64,000 bases of DNA from Sphingomonas sp. HMP9. Its GTDB lineage: Bacteria > Pseudomonadota > Alphaproteobacteria > Sphingomonadales > Sphingomonadaceae. The DNA is taken from contig NZ_AP022673.1 in assembly GCF_013374115.1 (NCBI RefSeq), positions 3,552,501 to 3,616,500 of the forward strand. Reading direction: 5' to 3'. The notes under the pieces were generated by a model, which was not told the origin of the DNA, searched no databases, and was given only the letters and a program-made list of their open reading frames with translations. Below are positions 18,324 to 27,275 of the stretch, one piece after another. Within the stretch, counting starts at the first letter, position 1. Each line of letters starts with the position of its first letter. The position numbers and the translations under genes are program-made.

Positions 18324-19899
18324 TCGTGTTTCCTTCCAAATCGTCTCCCTCAGGACCGTCTCCAGCCAAGGGAACGCAGAAGTGGAAGGCCGTCCCGCCA
18401 TCCGCGCCGGCCTCTGCCCAGATGCGCCCGCCATGCGCCTCGACGATTGTCCGGCAGATCGAGAGACCGAGGCCCATGCCGTCTTCCTTGGTTGTGGCGA
18501 ATGCCTCGAACAGCCGATCGCGAATGTCGGGGTCCAGGCCGATGCCCGTATCGGCCACGGTCACGCGCACCCAGCCGGCTCGATCGGGAGCGGTCGCGAT
18601 CATCAGTTCCTTGCAGGCGCGGGTCGTCATCGACTGGATCGCGTTGCGGATGAGATTGACCAGCACCTGCTGAATCTGCACCCGGTCGACCATCACGCGG
18701 TCCAGGCCCGCCGCGATCGTCATTGTTACCTTGATTCCCGCCTCGTGCGCACCGAGCAAACCAAGGCTGGTTGCTTCCTCCACGAGCAGGTCGAGCCGCT
18801 CTACCTTGAAGCCGGTATCGCCGCCGTCGACGAAGGCCCGAAGTCGCCGCACAATCGTGCCCGCCCGCAGCGATTGCGCGGCTGCCAGGTCGAGAGCCTC
18901 CGCAATCTCGGTCAACCTGGCGTCGTCGGTTTCGCCGATCATCGCGCTGGTGGCCTCGAGGTAATTGGCGATGGCGGTCAGCGGCTGATTGATTTCGTGC
19001 GCCAGGGTAGACGCCATCGTCCCCATCGCGCTCACGCGGGAGACGTGGATCAGTTCGGACTGAAGTTCCTTCACCTGACGCTCGGTCTCGTGCCGGTTGG
19101 TCAGATCGCGGACGAAGCCTGTAAAGATGCGTTCGCCGGCAATCGACGCTTCGCCAACGGCAAGCTCAATCGGAAAAATCTCGCCATTCGCCCGCTGTGC
19201 CGTTGCGATCCGGACATTGCCGATGATGTGGGGTACGCCGGTCCTGAGGTAGGTAAGCAGGTGGTGATCATGGTCGCGTCGCTCGACTAGCGGCATCAGC
19301 ATACCGACATTCTGGCCGATCACCTCCGCCTTGGTGTAGCCGAATACCTGTTCTGCAGCGGTACTGAACGAAGACACGATGCCGCGCTCGTTCATGACGA
19401 TCATCGCATCGGGTACGGTCGCAAGGATCGAGCTTAAATGATGCTCGCGACGTACCAGCGCTGCTTCGGCTGCCTTCTGATCGGTAATGTCGCGGATCAC
19501 CTTGCCGAAGCCGCGAAGGTCTCCCGCATCGTCGCGCAGCGCGGTCATCGTCACGCTGGCAAGAAATTCCGATCCGTCCTTGCGCAGCCGCCAACTCTCC
19601 TCCTCGATGCGCCCGCAGTTCGCGGCACGCTCGAGATCAGCACCTGGCTTGCCAGCAAGTACGTCTTCAGACGTGTAAAACTTCGAGAAGCTGGAGCCGA
19701 TGATCTCGGACTCGGTCCATCCCTTGAGACGCTCCGCGCCCAGGTTCCAGATGGTTACCAAGCCTTCGGTATTGAGCATGTAGATCGCGTAATTTGCTGC
19801 ACCATCGATGAGCAGGCCCAATTCCTGTGCCATCACCGCGTTTCTTGCAGCGACAGCTTCGGAGCCAACGAGGCCATCCAAGTACGCGCTACCCATCAT
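18316..19899 (-). CDS. fixL: FixL-type oxygen-sensing histidine kinase
   Basis: Two PAS domains precede the kinase. The second PAS (about residues 150-265) carries the FixL heme pocket: aligned back from the PHIIG motif, His210 of DHDHHLLTYL falls on the heme-ligand His and the Arg in IIGNVR on the oxygen-binding Arg of Bradyrhizobium FixL. The kinase core has the phospho-acceptor in LAHEINQPLTAI (about His301), NLIRNAIQSM, DTGIGLDP and GMGLGLSICRTIVEAHGG. I chose the ATG at 19899 (MMGSAYLDG), giving 527 residues; the frame is open up to 20046. It is followed by fixJ with overlap, so the pair forms an oxygen-responsive two-component system. Confidence 0.88.
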   Translation of the reverse strand: MMGSAYLDGLVGSEAVAARNAVMAQELGLLIDGAANYAIYMLNTEGLVTIWNLGAERLKGWTESEIIGSSFSKFYTSEDVLAGKPGADLERAANCGRIEEESWRLRKDGSEFLASVTMTALRDDAGDLRGFGKVIRDITDQKAAEAALVRREHHLSSILATVPDAMIVMNERGIVSSFSTAAEQVFGYTKAEVIGQNVGMLMPLVERRDHDHHLLTYLRTGVPHIIGNVRIATAQRANGEIFPIELAVGEASIAGERIFTGFVRDLTNRHETERQVKELQSELIHVSRVSAMGTMASTLAHEINQPLTAIANYLEATSAMIGETDDARLTEIAEALDLAAAQSLRAGTIVRRLRAFVDGGDTGFKVERLDLLVEEATSLGLLGAHEAGIKVTMTIAAGLDRVMVDRVQIQQVLVNLIRNAIQSMTTRACKELMIATAPDRAGWVRVTVADTGIGLDPDIRDRLFEAFATTKEDGMGLGLSICRTIVEAHGGRIWAEAGADGGTAFHFCVPLAGDGPEGDDLEGNTNA

Positions 19900-20301
19900 G
19901 CGGGCGGGGCGGTCGATCGGGGTTTCTGCACGTAGCCCTTGAGCATGTCTGCCTCCGGTTCGGGTAGCACCCGAGACCTCGGCGACCCCGTGCGGGCCAA
20001 TGGTCAACGACTGGGCGTGACCCATGTTATACCAATGGCATCGCAAAGGCTAACGCGCTCTCAGTTATCAATACCAGGGCAAGCACGCCGCCGCCGATGG
20101 AAATTCTGCGGTTCATTGCCAAAAGTCGCCCGTACGATTTCCCAATTGTCTGGCTCACGGCCGTTTCCCCTAAATATTAAGAGGAAGTGTGCCCGTCCGG
20201 TTGTCCGTCTGATATTGTGGTTTTACACATTTCGGAAAATTCAGTCGTGCGCGCGGTTCTACAGGCTGGCTGATCGCATCACGACCGATATGCGCCGGGA
20301 C
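19900..20301. other. intergenic region upstream of fixL, no gene recognised
   Basis: About 400 bases between the chosen fixL start and the D-lactate dehydrogenase stop. It has lower GC content than its surroundings around 20160-20240. I found no coding sequence on either strand that looks real and no TTGAT-N4-ATCAA box of the FNR/FixK type. It should contain the fixLJ promoter. Confidence 0.5.
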
Positions 20302-21292
20302 TCACGCAGCGAGCTGGTTCATGGCCTGTCCCGTCGTCTCGAAGGACGACAGGTTTTCCATTGTTGTTGCTGCGATAGCGGACAGCGCTTCGTGCGTGAA
20401 AAAGCCCTGATGGCCCGTGACAAGCACGTTGGAAAACATCAGCAGCCTTTCGAAGGCATCGTCCTGAATGACCTCGCTCGACATGTCCTCGAAGAACAGG
20501 TCTTCCTCCTCCTCGTACACGTCGAGTCCCAGATGGCCGATCGCTCCGCTCTTCAGCCCCTGGATTACCGCGCTTGTATCGATCATTGCCCCGCGGCTCG
20601 TGTTGATCAGCATCGCACCGTGCTTCATGCGGGCAATGGCAGCGGCATCGATCAGGTGCTTCGTCGCGTCGGTCAGAGGGCAATGGAGCGATACGATGTC
20701 GGCTTGGGCAAGCAGCGTGTCTAATGTCGTGTACGCGACGCCCAAAGCCGCGCATGCGGTGTTGGGCACGACGTCATAGGCGATCACCTTGCAGCCGAAC
20801 CCGAGCATGATCCTGGCGACCCCGACACCGACGCGGCCTGTACCGACAATTCCGACGGTTCGGCCATGCAGATTGAACCCGAGCAGTCCATCGAGCGCGA
20901 AATTGCCTTCCCTGACGCGCGCGTAAGCCCGGTGGATGTTACGATCGAGCGCTAGGATCAGGGCCACCGCATGTTCCGACACGGCCTCCGGGGAATAGGC
21001 CGGGACACGCGCAACGGCGATGCCTAGGCGTTTTGCTGCCGCGAGGTCGACGTTGTTGAAGCCGGCGGACCGCAGCGCGACGATCTCGATCCCGAGATCC
21101 TTGAACACCTGCAGCACGGCCTCGTCGACCTGGTCGTTCACGAAAACGCACACGGCGTTCGAGCCCTTGGCCAGGATCGCGGTGTCCTGCGTGAGCCTGG
21201 CCTCGACGAAGTTCAGCGTGTGCTTGGCGCCAGCGGCCGGAACCAGGAAAGGCACGATCATAGGACTTGGTGCTGAAAACGGTGACGATCAT
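20302..21292 (-). pseudogene. ldhA: D-lactate dehydrogenase (2-hydroxyacid family) with N-terminal frameshift
   Basis: From residue 10 on this is a full fermentative D-lactate dehydrogenase: [19 protein letters not shown], the Rossmann loop [14 protein letters not shown], catalytic Arg in NTSRGAMID, Glu in the [11 protein letters not shown] region and His in TGHQGFFT. The natural N-terminus [15 protein letters not shown] starts at 21292 but in another frame; one extra T (AAA at 21248-21250 on the plus strand) separates it from [19 protein letters not shown]. An internal ATG at 21261 opens a 319-residue frame lacking only the first strand and helix, so some product may still be made. It would reduce pyruvate to D-lactate under low oxygen. 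Confidence 0.85.
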
Positions 21293-21346
21293 CGCGATAA
21301 CCTTGGTTTGGGAGTGATGCCTGAGGTCGTGGGTCGAATATTTCTG

Positions 21347-21500
21347 TCAGCCGGCTGGGAGAGGGATCGGCGCGCGGGCGAGCTGGACGGGACGAGTCTT
21401 CCCGGCGGCGTGACCGGTTTCCTTGAGCAAGAAACTCAGCAGGACCGCGACTACGACGCCCGCTACCAGCGGCATGAAGCCGTTCTGGAACTGGTGCAGG
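21347..21500 (-). pseudogene. possible C-terminal remnant of a transporter
   Basis: A minus-strand frame just after the alcohol dehydrogenase stop codon encodes LTLHQFQNGFMPLVAGVVVA then VLLSFLLKETG, a single strong transmembrane helix ending in the KETG that often closes major facilitator proteins, then a Pro-rich tail to a stop at 21347. No start or other helices are present. It looks like a leftover of a larger gene, but the piece is too short for a firm call. Confidence 0.4.
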
Positions 21501-21501
21501 G

Positions 21502-22476
21502 TCAGGGTATCAGCACTGCAGCCCCATCGAAGCAGCCGCCTCGCAGGTCGCTTAGCGCCGCGTTCGCCTGAATGAGAGGATAGCGGTGGATCGTGGTCAC
21601 GATACCGATTTTCGGCGCCACCTTCAGGAACTCCAGTCCATCATTCCTGGTCAGATTGGCGACCGATATCAATTCGCGTTCCTCCCAAAGGTCGCGGTAC
21701 GGGAAGCTTGGAATATCGGTCATGTGAATGCCGGCGCATACAACTTTGCCACCTTTGCGGACGGCCTTCAGCGCCAATGGGACCAGGTCGCCGACCGTCG
21801 CGAACAGGATGGCGGCGTCGAGCGGCTCGGGCGGCATTTCATCGGACCCGCCCGCCCACACCGCGCCGAGCGACCGTGCGAACGCCTGGGTCTTCAGGTC
21901 GCCAGGCTTGGTGAACGCGTAGACCGATCGTCCCTGCCACGCTGCCACCTGCGCCACGATGTGTGCGGAGGCGCCGAAGCCGTAAAGGCCGAGGCGTTTC
22001 GCCGCACCGGTCTTGCCGAGCGATCGCCATCCGATCAGGCCGACACAGAGCAACGGCGCCAACGCCGCATCGTCACCGTCCTCGCCGAGCGGAAAGGCGT
22101 AGCGCGCATCAGCCACGACCGCCGTCGCGAAGCCGCCGTCGCGGGTGTAGCCGGTGAAGAGCGGTCGATCGCACAGGTTTTCGGCGTGGATCTGGCAATA
22201 GGGACACACGCCGCAAGTATAGCCCAGCCAGGGAATGCCGACGCGCTCACCGATCCGGAGGGTGTCGACCCCTGCACCCAGCGCGTCGATCCGGCCGACG
22301 ATCTCGTGCCCAGGGATGATTGGCACCTGGGGAGCGGCAAGTTCACCGTCGACGACATGAAGATCTGTTCTGCACACGCCGCAGGCAGACACTTTCAACC
22401 TGATCTGTCCGGGGCCCGGCAGCCGATCGGGCAGTTCGGTCCATTCGAGGGGGCGGCCGATCGCCCTGAGGATCAT
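21502..22476 (-). CDS. zinc-dependent alcohol dehydrogenase, AdhA-like
   Basis: A 324-residue medium-chain dehydrogenase distinct from AdhP at 14176. The catalytic zinc site is seen in CGVCRTDLHVVDGEL and PGHEIVGRID, and the structural zinc cysteines in CGVCPYCQIHAENLC. The nucleotide loop is GLYGFGASAHIVAQVA. The ATG at 22476 gives the usual start MILRAIGRPLEWTELPDRLPG; the longer frame upstream runs antisense over the stress-protein remnant. In other proteobacteria this enzyme sits among microaerobic fermentation genes, as here beside ldhA and fixLJ. Confidence 0.87.
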   Translation of the reverse strand: MILRAIGRPLEWTELPDRLPGPGQIRLKVSACGVCRTDLHVVDGELAAPQVPIIPGHEIVGRIDALGAGVDTLRIGERVGIPWLGYTCGVCPYCQIHAENLCDRPLFTGYTRDGGFATAVVADARYAFPLGEDGDDAALAPLLCVGLIGWRSLGKTGAAKRLGLYGFGASAHIVAQVAAWQGRSVYAFTKPGDLKTQAFARSLGAVWAGGSDEMPPEPLDAAILFATVGDLVPLALKAVRKGGKVVCAGIHMTDIPSFPYRDLWEERELISVANLTRNDGLEFLKVAPKIGIVTTIHRYPLIQANAALSDLRGGCFDGAAVLIP

Positions 22477-22495
22477 CGCGTGCACGACGGTTCGT

Positions 22496-22656
22496 TCAGT
22501 GCGACAGCAATGTGCAGCAGCGCTCATGCAGCAGCAGGTCGCGGGTGACCCCGCCGAACGTCCATTCGCGGATACGGCTGTGACCATAGGCGCCGGCAAC
22601 GACAAGGTCGGCCTCGACATCGTTGGCGATCGCTTCAAGCGTATCCGTATGCAGCC
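22496..22656 (-). pseudogene. C-terminal remnant of a universal stress protein
   Basis: The minus strand reads HTDTLEAIANDVEADLVVAG then AYGHSRIREWTFGGVTRDLL and ends CCTLLSH with a stop at 22496. The AYGHSRxRE-FGGVTRxLL pattern is the nucleotide-binding C-terminal signature of UspA-family proteins. Everything upstream of about residue 55 from the end is replaced at 22656 by a BON-domain fragment on the other strand, so a deletion joined the two genes. Confidence 0.75.
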
Positions 22657-22848
22657 AAATATGCCGCCGAACGCGCTGCCGCGCGTGTCCAGGGCGTCAA
22701 GGCAATCGCCGAAGAGATCGAGGTTCAGCTCGACGACCGGTTCAAGCGTGGGGACGAGGCCATCGCCGGTGCGATCGTCGAGCGATTCTCCTGGGATACG
22801 ACGATCCCGAAGGACGCCGTCAAGGTGTTGATTTTCACTGAGAGTTGA
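22657..22848 (+). pseudogene. BON-domain (OsmY-like) protein fragment cut by IS21
   Basis: The plus strand encodes KYAAERAAARVQGVKAIAEE, IEVQLDDRFKRGDEAIAGAI and VERFSWDTTIPKDAVKV, which matches the end of one BON domain and the linker to the next in periplasmic OsmY-like proteins. The frame then enters the IS21 end and stops at 22846. Neither the start nor the following BON domain remains. These proteins often accompany universal-stress and low-oxygen genes. Confidence 0.72.
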
Positions 22849-22913
22849 CCCGGAGTTTTCATCGAGAAGTGACCCGCGTCGAAGGGTTCATGTCATGCCC
22901 GCGGGGTTGCGGG

Positions 22914-23693
22914 TCAAGGTGAGGCTTTGTCCTTTTTCGGTTTGTCGGCCTCGGACCGGACGCGGAACCGGAAGCTGTCGTTGCCGGTCTCGACGATGTG
23001 GCAATGGTGGGTAAGGCGGTCGAGGAGCGCGGTTGTCATCTTGGCGTCGCCGAAGACGCCGGCCCATTCGCTGAAGCTGAGGTTCGTGGTGATGATGACG
23101 CTGGTCTGCTCGTAGAGTTTGCTGAGCAGGTGGAACAGCATGGCGCCGCCCGAGGAACTGAACGGCAGGTAGCCCAGCTCGTCGAGGACGACGAGATCGA
23201 GGCGAAGCAGGCGCTCGGCGAGCTGCCCGGCCTTGTTCATGGCTTTCTCCTGCTCGAGCGCGTTGACCAGGTCGACGGTGGCAAAAAACCGGACCTTCCG
23301 GCGCCGGTGCTCGATGGCCTGCACAGCGAGCGCGGTAGCGATGTGCGTCTTGCCGGTGCCGGGGCCACCAATCAGGACGACGTTATCGGCGCCGTCGATG
23401 AAATCGCCCTGATGGAGTTGGCGAACCATGGTCTCGTCGACTTCGGCGGAGGTAAAATCGAAGCCGGTCAGATCCTTGTACGCCGGCAGCTTTGCAGCCT
23501 TGATCTGGTAGGCGATGGATCTGACTTCGCGCTCCGCCATCTCGGCCTTGAGCAGCTGAGACAGGATGGGAACGGCCGCATCGAAGGCAGGCGCGCCTTG
23601 TTCGATGAGGTCGCCTACGGCCTGGGCCATGCCGTACATGCGAAGATCGCGCAGCATGACAACGACCGCGGCGCTGGCGGGATCATGACGCAT
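22914..23693 (-). CDS. istB: IS21 ATP-binding helper protein IstB
   Basis: A 259-residue AAA+ protein that regulates the IstA transposase. Walker A is [17 protein letters not shown] (about residue 108), Walker [14 protein letters not shown], followed by the sensor region [21 protein letters not shown]. Length and motifs are typical and the gene looks intact. Its start overlaps the istA stop by 11 bases, the usual arrangement for this family. Confidence 0.95.
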   Translation of the reverse strand: MRHDPASAAVVVMLRDLRMYGMAQAVGDLIEQGAPAFDAAVPILSQLLKAEMAEREVRSIAYQIKAAKLPAYKDLTGFDFTSAEVDETMVRQLHQGDFIDGADNVVLIGGPGTGKTHIATALAVQAIEHRRRKVRFFATVDLVNALEQEKAMNKAGQLAERLLRLDLVVLDELGYLPFSSSGGAMLFHLLSKLYEQTSVIITTNLSFSEWAGVFGDAKMTTALLDRLTHHCHIVETGNDSFRFRVRSEADKPKKDKASP

Positions 23694-25257
23694 GGCGCAC
23701 CTCCTTCATAAGCGTGTCGTAGCGGCCGACATCGGCTTGGGGTTCACGTCGCAGGACGAGCGCCTGTGGGGCATCGATGGGCGTGACGCTGGCGGTCTTG
23801 CCGTCGACCAGCCGATGCAGGATGTTGAGAATGTGGGTTTTAGTGGCGACGCCGGCCTCGAGCGCTAGTTCGACCGCGCACAGCACCGCTTGTTCGTCGT
23901 GCTGGAGCACCAGTGCCAGGATATCGACCATCTCCCGGTCGCCGCCCGCGTGCTTGAGCAATCGCTCGCGCAATTTCCGAAAGGCGTCGGGCAATTCGGT
24001 AAAGGGCGCACCATTTCGCATGGCACCCGGCTTGCGCTGAACCACCGCCAGATAATGGCGCCAGTCGTAGATAGTCCGTCCTGGCGAGCTGTGCGCCCGG
24101 TCGATCACCCGGGCGTGCTCGCACACCCTGCGCCCTTCCGCGACCACGACGATGCGCTCAGGGTAGATCCGCAGGCTCACCGGCCGGTTCGCGAAGGAAG
24201 CCGGGACGCTGTAACGGTTGCGGTCGAAATGCACGAGGCAGGTCGGCGATACCCGCTTGGTATGTTCGACGAAGCCATCAAACGGGCGCCCCGGTTTCAT
24301 CAGGTCCGCCACTTCTTGCGCCCATACCTCGGCAACGGTGCCGGGAAGGTTGCCGTGCGGAATCTGTGCCCACTGTGCGATACACTGCTCTTCCAGCCAT
24401 GCGTTGAGCGCAGCAATGTCGGAAAGTTCGGGCAGTCGCTGCCACAGCCGGCGACGCGCATCCTGGACGTTCTTCTCAACCTGACCTTTCTCCCAGCCCG
24501 ATGCCGGATTGCAGAATTCGGGTTCGAACAAATAGTGGCTCGTCATCGCCGCGAACCGCGCGTTGACCTGCCGCGCCTTGCCCGTGCCGATACGGTCGAC
24601 CGCGGTCTTCATGTTGTCGTAGATCCCGCGCCGCGGCACTCCGCCCAGCACCCGAAAGGCATGCTGGTGCGCATCGAACAGCATCTCGTGGGTCTGGAGC
24701 GGATACGCTCGCACGATGAACGCCCGGCTGTGCGACAGCTTGGTGTGCGCTGCCTGCAGCTTCACCCGTTCGCCGCCCAGGATGGCCCAGTCCTCGCTCC
24801 AGTCGAATTGAAAGGCTTCGCCGGGCATGAACACCAGCGGCACGAACGTGCCCCGGCCCGTCGTCTGCTCCTGGACCTGACGGTCGGCCTTCCACGCCCG
24901 GATGAAGGCCGCTACCCGACTGTAGGACCCGTCATAGCCCAGCACGACCAGGTCGGTATGGATCTGCTTGCCCGTACGCCGTTGCTTGCGCGATTTGCCA
25001 GCTTCCGTCTTCAACCATCCCGATAGCCGGTCGGCGAACGGATCCAACTTGCTCGGCCGGTCGACCACTTCGAACTTCGGCTCCACCGCGTCCGACCGCA
25101 GGTATTTGCGGATCGTGTTACGCGACAGCCCCGTACGTCGGGTTATCTCCCTGATCGACATCCCGTCCCGGAATGCCCAGCGCCGGATCACGCTCAGTAA
25201 CGCCATGTCTATCACTCCTTGATCCCCCGACAGCCTGCCGGGGTGAGGTTGAGACAC
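23683..25257 (-). CDS. istA: IS21 transposase IstA
   Basis: A 524-residue transposase. An N-terminal helix-turn-helix ([23 protein letters not shown], about residues 33-55) is followed by an rve-type DDE catalytic domain, with Asp in [14 protein letters not shown], Asp in [14 protein letters not shown] and Glu in [19 protein letters not shown]. The C-terminal part is typical for IstA. It appears full length and may be active. The start could be the ATG in [12 protein letters not shown] at 25206 rather than 25257. Confidence 0.93.
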   Translation of the reverse strand: MSQPHPGRLSGDQGVIDMALLSVIRRWAFRDGMSIREITRRTGLSRNTIRKYLRSDAVEPKFEVVDRPSKLDPFADRLSGWLKTEAGKSRKQRRTGKQIHTDLVVLGYDGSYSRVAAFIRAWKADRQVQEQTTGRGTFVPLVFMPGEAFQFDWSEDWAILGGERVKLQAAHTKLSHSRAFIVRAYPLQTHEMLFDAHQHAFRVLGGVPRRGIYDNMKTAVDRIGTGKARQVNARFAAMTSHYLFEPEFCNPASGWEKGQVEKNVQDARRRLWQRLPELSDIAALNAWLEEQCIAQWAQIPHGNLPGTVAEVWAQEVADLMKPGRPFDGFVEHTKRVSPTCLVHFDRNRYSVPASFANRPVSLRIYPERIVVVAEGRRVCEHARVIDRAHSSPGRTIYDWRHYLAVVQRKPGAMRNGAPFTELPDAFRKLRERLLKHAGGDREMVDILALVLQHDEQAVLCAVELALEAGVATKTHILNILHRLVDGKTASVTPIDAPQALVLRREPQADVGRYDTLMKEVRHAS

Positions 25258-25311
25258 GGGTCACTTCTCGGTGGAAATTTATGCCTTCTCCGGGTCAGCT
25301 CTCAGTGGAAA

Positions 25312-25974
25312 TCAACACCCCTCGGTCATCCGCCGCTGGCGTTCAGCCTCAGCTGCACTGGTGCTGGGATGAGGATGGTCCACAGTCGGAATCTGTCCGG
25401 CCGGTGCCCAGCGTGTGACGATCACGCCCTTTGCGCCAATCCGATGGTCGAGCAGGCTCAGCGCGCCCGAAGGCGTGCCGTCGCCGAACAGACGCTTGCC
25501 GGTCCCCAGCACGACTGGAAAGGTCATAAGCACCAGTTCGTCGATGAGCCCGGCGGTGAGCAGTGGAGGATAGAGCGTGGAGGAGCCTTGGATTAGCAAG
25601 TCTGGACCGTCGCTATCCTTCAAGGTTCGGATGGCGGCAATGCCGTCCAAGCGATAGCTGTTTGCCCAGTCGAGCGGCTGATCGCCATGGGTTACTACAT
25701 GCTTTTCGGCAGCTGTCAGAGCGCTGCCCATGCCCGCCATCTCGCCTTCGACGAACGGCCAGTAGGCTGCGAAGATATCGTAGGTCCGTCGACCGAGCAG
25801 CAGCGCGTAGGGCGGGTTGAACAGCTCGCCGAGCACTGGATCGATCACATCGTCACCTATGCCGAACACCCAGCCGCCCTGGCCAAAGTCTCCGGTCGGA
25901 TCTTCTGTAGGGCCTCCAGGTGCCTGCATCACGCCGTCAAGCGATACGAACGCCGCACCGGTCAGCTTGCGCAT
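25312..25974 (-). CDS. dihydrofolate reductase-family protein (RibD C-terminal fold)
   Basis: A 220-residue protein of the RibD C-terminal/DHFR-like family (YyaP/YwjB-like). Motifs: MRKLTGAAFVSLDGVMQAPGG at the N-terminus, LLLGRRTYDIFAAYWP near residue 58, LLIQGSSTLYPPLL and DELVLMTFPVVLGTGKRLF. The physiological substrate of these enzymes is generally unknown. The last two codons and the stop (GGG TGT TGA) fall in the terminal bases of the IS21 element, so the natural C-terminus has been replaced, though the fold should be complete. Confidence 0.83.
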   Translation of the reverse strand: MRKLTGAAFVSLDGVMQAPGGPTEDPTGDFGQGGWVFGIGDDVIDPVLGELFNPPYALLLGRRTYDIFAAYWPFVEGEMAGMGSALTAAEKHVVTHGDQPLDWANSYRLDGIAAIRTLKDSDGPDLLIQGSSTLYPPLLTAGLIDELVLMTFPVVLGTGKRLFGDGTPSGALSLLDHRIGAKGVIVTRWAPAGQIPTVDHPHPSTSAAEAERQRRMTEGC

Positions 25975-26188
25975 GGATCAAATCCTTTCGTTGGATGCCC
26001 TGTCGATCCCTATTCTCACTTGGAACGGGTCGCGCAGCAAGTGCTCAATCGCCGCTCTGCGTGACCTGAATGAACGACTGCTATCGAAAAGCAGTCGCGG
26101 GGTTTTGAATGTCCGCAATTGGGTTGTCGCAATACATTCATCAGTCGACGGCTTACTGCGCAAACCTGATAGCAGCCTTTGACATGAT

Positions 26189-26390
26189 CTACTTGCCTGA
26201 TGCACGTAACGCCCGCCACGGTCCGATATCGACGACCCGCAATTTGTAGCGTCTGGGCGGCAGCATCAGCGCGACGTCATCCCATGCACGGATCGCGACC
26301 CGGTCCATCGGAACGGAGGCGGCCGGCTCGCCAACGGGGCGAGCCTCAACGACGCGCCAACCCCTGGTTGGATAGAGCGCGCGCCAGACC
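26189..26390 (-). pseudogene. unidentified C-terminal protein fragment
   Basis: A minus-strand frame reads LYPTRGWRVVEARPVGEPAA, SVPMDRVAIRAWDDVALMLP, then PRRYKLRVVDIGPWRALRASGK and a stop at 26189. Its residue composition looks like real coding sequence, but I do not recognise the family. The frame loses sense where the lysA remnant begins on the other strand (about 26385), so it is probably the tail of a truncated gene. Confidence 0.35.
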
Positions 26391-27275
26391 GACCGCGAGA
26401 TCGCCGAGGCACTGGCGGCTGGCGTCGGCCAGTTCAACCTCGAACTGGAGGAGGAGGGGGCAGGTGCTCGCCGCGCTGGCCCGCGCGCGGGGCAGGCGGG
26501 CGACCGCGGTACTGCGGGTCAATCCCGACGTCGACGGCGGCACGCATGCCAAGATCTCGACGGGACGGCGCGGCAACACGTTCGGGGTGGCGATCGTCGA
26601 TGTGCCCGCAATGTACGACCAACTGTCGCGGCTCGATGGTCTCGACCTGGTCGAGGTCGCGCTGCACATCGGCAGCCAGTTGCGCGATCTCGCGCCGCTG
26701 GAGGAGGCCTATGATCGGATCGGTCGCCTCGTCGCGAACCTCTGTGCGCGTGGCCACGTCGTCAGCCACGTCGATTTCGGCGGTGGTCTCGGCATTCCCT
26801 ACCGCGCCGACGACGTGGTGCCGACGCTCGACGCCTATGCCGCCATGGTCGCCAGGGTCACGCGCGACTGGGCGGTCGAACTGACCTTCGAGCCGGGGTG
26901 CTGATGACGCGGGTGATCTGGGTAAAGCCCGGTGCGGACCACCCGTTCGTGATCGTCGATGCCGCGATGAACCACCTTGCGCGGCCGGCGCTGTACGATG
27001 CCTTTCACCGCCTCGAGGCCGTTACGCCGGACGGCGAGCGGATCGTCGCGACCATCGCCGGCCCGGTCTGCGAAAGCGGCGACGTGTTCGCGGGCGCGCG
27101 CGACTTCGACCGTGTCCGCCGTGGCGACCTTGCCGTGCCGCACGCCACCGGTGCGTATGGCGCGGCGATGGCGTCGACCTATAATTGCCGCGCGCTCAGC
27201 GCTCAGGTTCTGGTCGACGGCGATCGGTTCGAGATCGTCGCCGATCGCTATCTGCCCGCAGAGTTCGCCGCATAG
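26385..27275 (+). pseudogene. lysA: remnant of diaminopimelate decarboxylase
   Basis: The middle and C-terminal parts of LysA are readable in three frames. These are TDREIAEALAAGVGQFNLE, then after a shift near 26458 RVNPDVDGGTHAKISTGRRG, VALHIGSQL and HVDFGGGLGIPYRADD. A deletion of about 8 residues with a shift near 26897 (EPG directly before VLMTRVIWVKPG) precedes PFVIVDAAMNHLARPALYDA, GPVCESGDVF and GAYGAAMASTYNCR. The first quarter, including the PLP lysine region, is absent. A functional lysA must be elsewhere; here it is a dead duplicate or acquired copy. Confidence 0.85.

Larger units (their letters stand above)
22826..25317. mobile_element. IS21-family insertion sequence, complete
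   Basis: About 2.49 kb with istA and istB on the minus strand. The ends are inverted repeats starting TGTTGATTTTCACTGAGAG on the left and, complemented, TGTTGATTTCCACTGAGAG on the right. A second internal copy of the motif (CGAGAAGTGACCCG) lies inside each end, like the multiple transposase-binding sites of IS21 elements. I see no target-site duplication: the left flank is a cut BON gene and the right flank the end of a reductase gene. This suggests a deletion or recombination next to the element after insertion. Confidence 0.92.

Noticed and set aside
19900..20301. Expected FNR/FixK box upstream of fixL and ldhA
   Set aside because: I looked for TTGAT-N4-ATCAA and close variants and saw none convincing.
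25978..26219. Short minus-strand frames between the reductase gene and the unidentified fragment
   Set aside because: No ribosome site, no family resemblance and AT-richer, non-coding-like composition.
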